DNA of 64,000 nucleotides from JAGHKQ01 sp041920565. Lineage in GTDB: Bacteria; Bacillota; Bacilli; Bacillales; Bacillaceae_G. Each line of letters starts with the position of its first letter. Positions within the stretch are counted from its first letter, which is position 1. A model generated the notes under the pieces. That model had not been told where the DNA came from, ran no database searches, and worked only from the letters and a program-made list of their open reading frames with translations. Made by a program: the position numbers and the translations under genes. The stretch spans positions 1 through 64,000 of the forward strand of contig JBHGXS010000071.1 of assembly GCA_041920565.1 (NCBI GenBank), given 5' to 3'. This document shows positions 1 through 7,081 of the stretch, piece after piece.

Positions 1-489
1 AGGAACGCCTCCTAATAAAATTCCTTTTCCGCCTTCCGGCTTCTCAAGGAATTGCGCTCCGATTTGCGCGGACATACGGCCTGCTACTTCACTCATTGGT
101 GTTAATAACGGAAGAGAACCGTTTGGCAATTGTACTGTTTCATACGCGATACCGATCACTTTGTTATCGATTAACGCTTTTGTTAACTCAGGCTCCGGAG
201 CTAAGTGCAAGTATGTGAATAAGATTAAACCTTCACGGAAGTACTTGTACTCAGTCGGAATCGGTTCTTTTACTTTCATCACCATTTCCATGGACCAAGC
301 TTCTTCAGCAGTTTCGACAATTGTTGCGCCTGCTTGTACGTATTCTTCATCAGTAAAACCGGAGCCTAAGCCTGCGCCTTTTTGAATGAATACTTCATGT
401 CCAAAACGAACTAAGTGAACAACACCAGCCGGTGTCATTGCTACACGGTTTTCATTGTTTTTAATTTCTGTAGGTACACCAATACGCAT
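1..489 (-). CDS. ald: Alanine dehydrogenase, 5' part (gene runs off the left edge)
   Basis: Codes for the first 163 residues of an NAD-dependent alanine dehydrogenase, which converts L-alanine reversibly to pyruvate and ammonia. The start MRIGVPTEIKNNENRVAMTP is the family's signature N-terminus, followed by the H-x-V-x-x-GAG-type segment ending in GAGLGSGF and the KVKEP and TYLHLAPEP stretches that form the substrate-binding domain. The NAD-binding Rossmann half lies outside the window. The start is fixed by that conserved N-terminus. A perfect cre box lies about 95 bp upstream, so catabolite control by CcpA is likely. In bacilli this enzyme serves alanine use and sporulation. Confidence 0.96.
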   Translation of the reverse strand, partial: MRIGVPTEIKNNENRVAMTPAGVVHLVRFGHEVFIQKGAGLGSGFTDEEYVQAGATIVETAEEAWSMEMVMKVKEPIPTEYKYFREGLILFTYLHLAPEPELTKALIDNKVIGIAYETVQLPNGSLPLLTPMSEVAGRMSAQIGAQFLEKPEGGKGILLGGVP

Positions 490-582
490 ACGATACATCC
501 CCTTCAAATACATTAATATTATAACGATATTATTTATATCGTTAACTAGCACTCTTACATACTAGCACTCTTCCCCTTATAT

Positions 583-596
583 TGAAAGCGTTAACA
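583..596. promoter_or_regulatory. Catabolite-responsive element (cre) upstream of ald
   Basis: TGAAAGCGTTAACA matches the Bacillus cre consensus TGWNANCGNTNWCA at every defined position. It lies in the ald upstream region, 94 bp before the start codon. CcpA binding is an inference from the match. Confidence 0.6.
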
Positions 597-684
597 AGAA
601 ATATTTACAAAGTTTTTATATTGTCAATTTTCTGTCTTTGCTAAAAATTATTTTTATTGGAAAATATTTAGAAAAAGAAACTAG

Positions 685-723
685 ACAAAAAAAAATAAAA
701 CTCCCTTTCCAAAAAGAGAGTTT
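685..723 (-). terminator. Rho-independent terminator of the NUDIX/phosphonate operon
   Basis: Read on the minus strand, an inverted repeat (AACTCTCTTT / AAAGGGAGTT, with a short TTGG loop) is followed by a long T-rich tract just after the NUDIX stop codon. Confidence 0.75.
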
Positions 724-738
724 CTCATGAACTGTACT

Positions 739-1146
739 TTATATTTCAAATAGAAAAGGCTTCTCGATTTCATTTAGGCATCGAATCATTCGATCTTTGA
801 AGGATTTCAATGTAATCTTGCTCATTGCCTCATCGACGGGAAAGTAGCCAACTTCCGAATTTTCATCCGATACAGCAAGCTGGCCGCTGATCGGTATTCC
901 TCCCAATAAAATAACACAAGTAGATCTAACAACGTCTTGATCTATGCCAAAGAACTTTGTCAGTTCAATATCGATTCCGGACTCTTCTTTCACTTCTCTC
1001 ACTGCAGCCGCTTTAATTGATTCCCCTTCTCCCACGTATCCGCCGGGAAATTCCCACCCTCTACTGTATCCTTTTACAAGCAGAATTTGATTGTCTTGAT
1101 TCAGAACCATCACTGCAACCGCCAATTTATGCCTTGGAATTGACAT
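739..1146 (-). CDS. NUDIX hydrolase
   Basis: A 135-residue single-domain NUDIX protein. The Nudix box is complete at about residues 35-57 (GG-x4-GE-x7-REVKEESGI), with the metal-binding glutamates in place. Family members hydrolyse nucleoside diphosphates linked to another group. The gene lies 50 bp after the PntC/transaminase fusion on the same strand, has its own AGGAGGTGA site, and ends at a strong terminator, so it probably closes the phosphonate operon. A CMP-AEP-like or related nucleotide conjugate would be an attractive substrate given the neighbours, but nothing in the sequence proves this. General house-cleaning NUDIX activity is the alternative. Confidence 0.85.
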   Translation of the reverse strand: MSIPRHKLAVAVMVLNQDNQILLVKGYSRGWEFPGGYVGEGESIKAAAVREVKEESGIDIELTKFFGIDQDVVRSTCVILLGGIPISGQLAVSDENSEVGYFPVDEAMSKITLKSFKDRMIRCLNEIEKPFLFEI

Positions 1147-1196
1147 TCATGTTCACCTCCTTACTGAAATGGCAAAACCCTCCGATAATAGGGGGT

Positions 1197-3032
1197 TCAT
1201 TGTATCCCTTTCAAGTACCGCTCCAAAAGAGCAATGAACTCTTCCATGTCTTTATAAGTGATATCCCCGATATTAGCTACTCGAAACGTATTCAGGTTAT
1301 CCAGTTTACCGGGATAAATGGTAAAGCCTTTGCTGTATAGAAAATCATGCATTTCGTTAAAATCATAATTTTTGCCGGAAGGTTCGATAATGGATGTAAT
1401 AATTTTAGAGTGATGATGTTTGCGGACTAAGTGAGTTAAACCGAGCCGGGCAATTCCTTCTATCAACGTTTCCCACGATCTTGTATACCTCTCATATCTG
1501 TTTGGAATTCCTTCCCGCTTCGTTTCAATAATAGCCTGTTTTAAAGCATAAAGCGTTTGGACAGGGGGGGTAAACCGCATTTGCTTTGTTTTGATGAAAT
1601 GATCATACTGTCCGTACAAATGAAGATAGAGGCTTCTCGGTTTCATTTGGCGGGTTCTTTCTAGCTCCTCTTTATGAGCGGTGACAAAGGAAACTCCGGC
1701 TATACCTTGCAAATTTTTATTGGAGCTTGCGGCAAGATAGCTGATATTCATCCGTTTCATGTCAATGGGAATGGCTGCAAAGGAACTCATTGCGTCGACA
1801 ATCATTTTAATATTATACTTTTTGCATAACTCTCCGACTGCCCCGATATCATTCAAAAGTCCTGTGGTTGTCTCATTATGAACGATGGCAAGATGAGAAA
1901 TTTGCTGATCGCTGTTTTGAATGATATCTTCTAGAGCCTTAAGATCAACAGCATCATCAATGGGGCTTTTGTATTCCACATAATTCAGTCCGTACACTTC
2001 TGCGATTTGGCACATTCGCTTTCCATAAGCGCCATTATTAATGATGACTACGGAATGCTGATCAATAACCGAGCTTAAAATAGATTCTACAGCTGCCGTT
2101 CCGGACCCGCCGAATAATACTGTGGTATATTCTTTAAGATCGGCGACGAATTTGGTCAGTTCATCGGAAATGAACTCCATGACTTCCCCAAATTCTTTCT
2201 CCCTTGGACATATATCCGGTACTACCTGCGCATACTTCACTGTATCCGTTGTTGTGGCAGGACCGGGATTTAATAAAATGTTTCTTTTCACAGAAGCCGA
2301 AATCATTTCTCGCTCTCGGATAATCGGATAAATGACATCCACTGCACGATTCCAATGATTCTCATCATCCACCTCACACCATGCCAAGCCATTCAGTTTA
2401 TGAACATACAAATCTGTATCCTTGGAAATACCGACAAGCGCATCCTCATAATCCATGGCTGGCTTGTCTTTGAAAACCGTCTCTGCATAGGAACACATCT
2501 TTTGAAAAGCAGGGTGAGACAGCTTCGTTATTCCAATCAATTCTGCAAAAATGCTGTTCAAGCCTTCTTGTTTTTTTGACATATTGACGAGATTGCATTG
2601 TTCATCTGTTTCAATAAACACTTCGTCACCCGAACGAGTAAATGCGCTGGCCAATATCACGTCCGGCTTTGGATGTTCGATTGCTTCACGCAGCGCAAGT
2701 TTTTCATAAATCAGGTCTGATTCCAGCAATAAAAAATCTTCTGTAATGCACTCCCGCAATTGATACAGAGTATACATGCTTCCGGTCGATTCGTATTTTG
2801 AATTTCGGACACATTGAATTTGCGGGTATTGTAAAGCCAATCTTTCGTATGCTTCACTTAAATATCCTGTACCAATTACAATTTTCTCAACACCTATTTC
2901 CAATAATTTTGATATAGAGTGTTCAATAATGGGTTTTGAATCGATCTGTAAAAATCCTTTCGGACAATCGGCTGTTCGTTCGCATAACCTGCTTCCCATT
3001 CCCGCTGCAACAATGACTGCTGTTCTAATCAT
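1197..3032 (-). CDS. Fused AEP cytidylyltransferase (PntC) / 2-aminoethylphosphonate transaminase
   Basis: A two-domain fusion of 611 residues. Residues 1 to about 235 form a MobA/IspD-like nucleotidyltransferase with the NTP-binding signature AAGMGSRL near the N-terminus, followed by PKGFLQ and the acidic LLLESDL motif. Residues about 245-611 are a fold-type I PLP aminotransferase of the PhnW/AEP-transaminase class (LNPGPATT, FGGSGTAA, then DAMSSF with the PLP lysine in SSNKNLQG). Such fusions are known as PntC-AEPT: the transaminase makes AEP from phosphonoacetaldehyde and PntC activates it with CTP to CMP-AEP. The start overlaps the decarboxylase stop by 8 bp, so translation is coupled. 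CMP-AEP normally feeds a transferase for lipid or glycan decoration; none is seen here. Confidence 0.9.
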   Translation of the reverse strand: MIRTAVIVAAGMGSRLCERTADCPKGFLQIDSKPIIEHSISKLLEIGVEKIVIGTGYLSEAYERLALQYPQIQCVRNSKYESTGSMYTLYQLRECITEDFLLLESDLIYEKLALREAIEHPKPDVILASAFTRSGDEVFIETDEQCNLVNMSKKQEGLNSIFAELIGITKLSHPAFQKMCSYAETVFKDKPAMDYEDALVGISKDTDLYVHKLNGLAWCEVDDENHWNRAVDVIYPIIREREMISASVKRNILLNPGPATTTDTVKYAQVVPDICPREKEFGEVMEFISDELTKFVADLKEYTTVLFGGSGTAAVESILSSVIDQHSVVIINNGAYGKRMCQIAEVYGLNYVEYKSPIDDAVDLKALEDIIQNSDQQISHLAIVHNETTTGLLNDIGAVGELCKKYNIKMIVDAMSSFAAIPIDMKRMNISYLAASSNKNLQGIAGVSFVTAHKEELERTRQMKPRSLYLHLYGQYDHFIKTKQMRFTPPVQTLYALKQAIIETKREGIPNRYERYTRSWETLIEGIARLGLTHLVRKHHHSKIITSIIEPSGKNYDFNEMHDFLYSKGFTIYPGKLDNLNTFRVANIGDITYKDMEEFIALLERYLKGIQ

Positions 3033-4155
3033 TCAAAAACACCTGCAATCTTTCCCAGACTTCATAAGGCTGAATTTTCGGCCGTCCCAAATTTTTTTTG
3101 GATCCCTTTGCGATTTTTACATATAAAAACGTGAGCTGCTTATGTTGTTTCCATGATTTGATACATCGTTCCAATTCCTCCAGATCATGAACGTATTTGG
3201 CATGTACGTATCCGCAGGCAGCGGCAATGTCGACGAAATTGACATTATGTGAAACTGTAAGCTGTCCCCCTGTAGAATCATGGGTGTTGTTATCCAAGAG
3301 AATATGAAGCATATTCGAAGGACTGTAATATCCATTGGTAGCTAAGCTTCCCATACGCATGAGCAAAGCTCCGTCTCCATCGATTGCAATAATATCTTTA
3401 CCCTCTCTTGTTAAGGATAATCCAAGGCCCAGCGAGCTGACGCATCCCATGGAACCAATCATATATAGATTATTTGGGGCATCTTCTAATTCATAAAGTT
3501 CTCGCCCTGTTTTCCCAGTTGCAGCTAATTGGATTGTGTTAGCATCTTTCAATGAATTGATTACGTCCAAGACTTCGTACCGGGATGGAAGCTGGTCGTT
3601 TCTTACTTTTTGGCAGTTTAACATATTTACAGATGTTTTAAGTTGTTGTTCTCGAAGATCTATGGGTTCAAATGTTCCTTTTTTCACGATAAAGAAGAAC
3701 GGTTTGTTATTTTTGATGCATTGATCGGCCCGGTGCAATTGCTTTTTCGCTTCTTCCAAATCCAAAGATAGATATTCCCATTGTATATTCATGGTGCTCA
3801 GCATTTGTGATGTGATTTGTCCCATCAGCTCATGCTGCGGTTCATCTGAAATTCCCGGTTCCCCACGCAGGCTTACAAAGCCGAGAATAGGAATTCGAAA
3901 CGGATGAATGAGGGATGTCAAAGGTGAAATCGCATTGGTCAATCCCGAGTTTTGCATTAATACAACTGCTTTCCTTCCTCCAAGATGAGCTCCCGCAGCA
4001 ATCGCTACTGCGTCCCCCTCGTTAGTTGCTCCTACGTACTCACATTCATTGATTGCAAAATTAATCAAACTCTTTAGAAACGAGCAGGGAACCCCGCTAT
4101 AAAATGTAAATCCCATCTGTTTCAGCTCTGTTCCGAATATGCCTGTATCCATCAT
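3025..4155 (-). CDS. aepY: Phosphonopyruvate decarboxylase
   Basis: A 376-residue thiamine-diphosphate enzyme that decarboxylates phosphonopyruvate to phosphonoacetaldehyde and so pulls the unfavourable PEP mutase equilibrium forward. The N-terminal half carries the pyrimidine-binding domain (YSGVPCSFLK, then ATNEGDAVAIAAGAHLGG with the cofactor glutamate). The C-terminal half carries the ThDP motif GDGALLMRMG-x13-LLDNNTHDSTG. Length fits the family (about 375-380). The ATG overlaps the PEP mutase stop by 4 bp (ATGA-type coupling). It is the middle step of the AEP pathway and sits between the genes for the steps before and after it. Confidence 0.95.
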   Translation of the reverse strand: MMDTGIFGTELKQMGFTFYSGVPCSFLKSLINFAINECEYVGATNEGDAVAIAAGAHLGGRKAVVLMQNSGLTNAISPLTSLIHPFRIPILGFVSLRGEPGISDEPQHELMGQITSQMLSTMNIQWEYLSLDLEEAKKQLHRADQCIKNNKPFFFIVKKGTFEPIDLREQQLKTSVNMLNCQKVRNDQLPSRYEVLDVINSLKDANTIQLAATGKTGRELYELEDAPNNLYMIGSMGCVSSLGLGLSLTREGKDIIAIDGDGALLMRMGSLATNGYYSPSNMLHILLDNNTHDSTGGQLTVSHNVNFVDIAAACGYVHAKYVHDLEELERCIKSWKQHKQLTFLYVKIAKGSKKNLGRPKIQPYEVWERLQVFLND

Positions 4156-5633
4156 GTTGGATCACCTTTTCTATTTAGCTCATGGAATGCATCCAGGTCC
4201 GTCCATAACCCTTTAATATATTTGACGGCAATTGGATGAGAGGTCCGGATTTGATGGAATAAATCAGCTAAAGTAAGCTGCTTGAAATCTTCTCTTTTAG
4301 CCAGATGCTCCAACGCTTCTTGCAAAATAGCTGAACCTTTGGCGGAAACTTTCCAAAGACCGATAAATTCCCCATGAATGGGGTGGGTATCCGGTCTGTT
4401 TACCAAGTCTGTCAGCTCTGCTGTTTTGGAATAGTGGATTTTTGAATAGGGGGCTGTTGCGGTAACAAAGTGTTTGGATGTACCTTTGAATTCCGAATCT
4501 GCATCTACAATAATAGTAATATCATTTTTGTCGTTCAGGAGTTCATGAAGGACGTGGGCTTCATACGTCATTTCCCCATAGCTTATTACGGTATTCTCTC
4601 TTAGTTTGTCTTTCGCCATATACAGCGAGTATAGCTCTTTTCCCCTGTCAGATAGATGCACATCTTTTATTCCTGCCGCATTGAGACGTTCCACCTGTTG
4701 AGCTGCAAGCGGGTGGTCGGCTGATTCTCTTACTAACATGATAGAATTTGCGTTCTGTTCGGAAGCGGGAAGATATTTCTTTTCCGCCTCGGAAAGCTCT
4801 TTCGCTCCTTGAAGACGAAACACTTCTTCAAGCGGGGCCACACATGTTTCCACATTGAGAAGACTTTCATCTTGATAGATTTGTTTGGATGTGTTTTGCA
4901 TTGCCGTAATCGATGCGCGAAGGTTGTGATTGGCCCAGATGGCCATACTGATTCCCAATTGCCGGAATCTATCAGTCGGAACCGTATAATATTTTGTAGG
5001 AACAATAATAACAGGAAGGCTTCCGCCCCATTCTTTCATAAAAGCTTCAATTTCCGATATATCGGATTTCTTGCTGTGGATTAAAATTGCATCAGCCCCC
5101 GCCTGCCGGTAGGCCTCTGCGCGCCGCAGAGCCTCCCGTAGTCCCCAACCTGCAATAAATGCCTCCACTCTCGCCACTACCACAAAATCCTCATCGATCT
5201 GGCTGTCTTTCATTGCCTTAATTTTACCGCAAAATTCATCAATATCAGCTAGAGGCTGTGCCTCGCCTTTAATAAACGAATTGGTTTTCGGAAAGAGCTT
5301 ATCTTCAATGCAAACTCCGGCAATTTGCCTTTGCTCCAGCTTTTTAATCAATCGTCTGGCATTATTGAAGTTTCCGTAGCCTGTATCCCCGTCGACCAAA
5401 ATCGGGATAGATGTGGCATCGCTCATAAACTCCAGCACTTCCAGTACTTGAGTCCATGAAGCTTCATTGTTATCGCGGACACCCAAAGCGGCTGAAATTG
5501 ATAAGCCGCTTGCCCATATCCCTTTGAATCCTGCTTCTTCCACAATTTTCGCTGACAAAGCATTATGGGCTTCCATAATCAACTCCAGCTGATCGCTGTT
5601 GATCATGTTACGCAATTGTGTCGTTTTCTTCAT
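4152..5633 (-). CDS. aepX: Phosphoenolpyruvate mutase with a degenerate nucleotidyltransferase-like C-terminal domain
   Basis: Makes the C-P bond by rearranging PEP to phosphonopyruvate. Residues 1 to about 290 are an isocitrate-lyase-superfamily barrel with the mutase signature EDKLFPKTNS, the metal site DGDTGYGN and VARVEAFIAGWG. Residues about 295-493 resemble a sugar-nucleotide/MobA-type NTP transferase (PLAAQQVERLNAAGIKDVHL, NTVISYGEM, DITIIVDADSEF) but lack the glycine-rich AAGxGxR loop, so this half is probably not catalytic, or at least not a normal NTase. Start is supported by AAAGGAGAACAGC before ATG. It sits 18 bp after the MurF-like gene. PEP mutase is the accepted marker of phosphonate biosynthesis. 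Confidence 0.94.
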   Translation of the reverse strand: MKKTTQLRNMINSDQLELIMEAHNALSAKIVEEAGFKGIWASGLSISAALGVRDNNEASWTQVLEVLEFMSDATSIPILVDGDTGYGNFNNARRLIKKLEQRQIAGVCIEDKLFPKTNSFIKGEAQPLADIDEFCGKIKAMKDSQIDEDFVVVARVEAFIAGWGLREALRRAEAYRQAGADAILIHSKKSDISEIEAFMKEWGGSLPVIIVPTKYYTVPTDRFRQLGISMAIWANHNLRASITAMQNTSKQIYQDESLLNVETCVAPLEEVFRLQGAKELSEAEKKYLPASEQNANSIMLVRESADHPLAAQQVERLNAAGIKDVHLSDRGKELYSLYMAKDKLRENTVISYGEMTYEAHVLHELLNDKNDITIIVDADSEFKGTSKHFVTATAPYSKIHYSKTAELTDLVNRPDTHPIHGEFIGLWKVSAKGSAILQEALEHLAKREDFKQLTLADLFHQIRTSHPIAVKYIKGLWTDLDAFHELNRKGDPT

Positions 5634-5651
5634 TGCTGTTCTCCTTTCTGT

Positions 5652-7061
5652 TTATTCATCGTTTGTCGGAAGAAGTTTATTCTTTAGCTCTGCGAAGGAA
5701 GGGGTGGTCATGACACGGTGAGTAATTTTCAGAAGCAGTACCGCTTTTTCAGTGAGGTAAGGTTGGATTATTTCATAAATTTCAGTACCGGTTTCACAAA
5801 AATGAACTTTGCTCGGATCCATTCCCAGCTTTAAAGCTCTTTTCCCGATTTCTTTTGCTTCTTCACCCACCACGACAAGTAAGTTGACATCGGTTTTGAC
5901 TGCTTTTTCGCCCATTTTTGCATATTCTTGCTTCGCATATTGCCCTTCTCCAAGCTGAGGCATATATCCTAACAAAGCAATGGATGTTTTCCTTTTCGAA
6001 ACATCATGAAGCACTTGAAGAGCTGTCGCCATGGAGAGAGGAGAAGAATTCCATGTATCGTCAATGACTGTACAGTTGTTGATTCCTGTTTTAAATTCCA
6101 AATGCTCTTCTACTTGCTCAAAGTCAGCTAATCGTGTAACAGCCGTTTGAATATCGACCCCAGCAAATGATACGGCTGCTATGGCTGCTAAGGCATTATA
6201 AACGTTATGTTCGCCATAGCCTGGAACGTAGACTTCATAAGCTTTTCCTTGGTGTTCCATGGTAAAATTCATACCGTTTTTAGCATAACGAACATTCTTC
6301 GCACGAAAATGCGCTTGATCACTCTTTCCAAAATAGACGACGTTTTGAAAAGGACTGACATTGACCATTTTTTTAATATTTTCATCATCTGCATTTAAAA
6401 TAAGGATTCCATTGACCGGATCTAATCCTTCCACAATCTCCGCTTTCGCTTTCATATAATCCTCAGGCGTGTCGCAATCAGCCAAATGATGAACGTCGAT
6501 ATTTAATAAGATGCGAATTTGAGGTTGGAAGTACTTGCAAGCAATTCGTAAATAACCGGGGTAAGCTACCGGCATCTCAAAGACGCCCACTTCCGTTTCC
6601 TCATTAATTCCAAGCAAATAGCGTAAATTGACAGACTTGGAATTCATGCTCATCCATGTCGCTTTTACTTTATAATCTTGGATAAGGATTTGCCTCATCA
6701 TTTCCTTTGTGGTTGTTTTCCCGCAAGTCCCCGTGACACCAATGACAGGAATTTGAAAAAGGCTCCGGTAAAAATCAACAAATTTCCAGTAAGCTTCCTC
6801 TACATTGTCCACTTTCACGAGAGTAATGTGATTTCCCAGATCAGTACATTGATCCGGGGAATCAGAGACAATTGCAACAGCATAATTATCTTCCCAATAT
6901 TTCCCTCTAATTTCATCTCTACTTAAATGAAATACCAAGGTATGATCGTCAATATCCTTTTTCGAGCGGTTCTTTACATGTTTAATGGTATGATTATCCG
7001 GTCCAGATAGGATTTGACCGCCAATCTGTTGAAGGATATCTGTTAACGATAAGGTTTTCAT
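5652..7061 (-). CDS. MurF-like Mur ligase family protein
   Basis: A 469-residue ATP-dependent amide ligase of the Mur family. An N-terminal MurE/MurF-like capping domain (about 1-100) is followed by the P-loop GVTGTCGKTTTKEMM (about 108-122), a central ATPase domain with NIDVHHLADCDTPEDYMKAK and ILNADDENIK, and a C-terminal domain with the DDTWNSSP and LLGYMPQLGEGQ motifs seen in MurF. Housekeeping murF normally sits beside ddl; this copy lies 18-20 bp from a triple-ligase gene and a PEP mutase, so it is probably a paralogue that joins an amino acid or peptide to a special acceptor. A strong GGAGG site precedes the ATG. Substrate unknown. Confidence 0.88.
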   Translation of the reverse strand: MKTLSLTDILQQIGGQILSGPDNHTIKHVKNRSKKDIDDHTLVFHLSRDEIRGKYWEDNYAVAIVSDSPDQCTDLGNHITLVKVDNVEEAYWKFVDFYRSLFQIPVIGVTGTCGKTTTKEMMRQILIQDYKVKATWMSMNSKSVNLRYLLGINEETEVGVFEMPVAYPGYLRIACKYFQPQIRILLNIDVHHLADCDTPEDYMKAKAEIVEGLDPVNGILILNADDENIKKMVNVSPFQNVVYFGKSDQAHFRAKNVRYAKNGMNFTMEHQGKAYEVYVPGYGEHNVYNALAAIAAVSFAGVDIQTAVTRLADFEQVEEHLEFKTGINNCTVIDDTWNSSPLSMATALQVLHDVSKRKTSIALLGYMPQLGEGQYAKQEYAKMGEKAVKTDVNLLVVVGEEAKEIGKRALKLGMDPSKVHFCETGTEIYEIIQPYLTEKAVLLLKITHRVMTTPSFAELKNKLLPTNDE

Positions 7062-7081
7062 TTAATTGCCTCCAATCTTTT

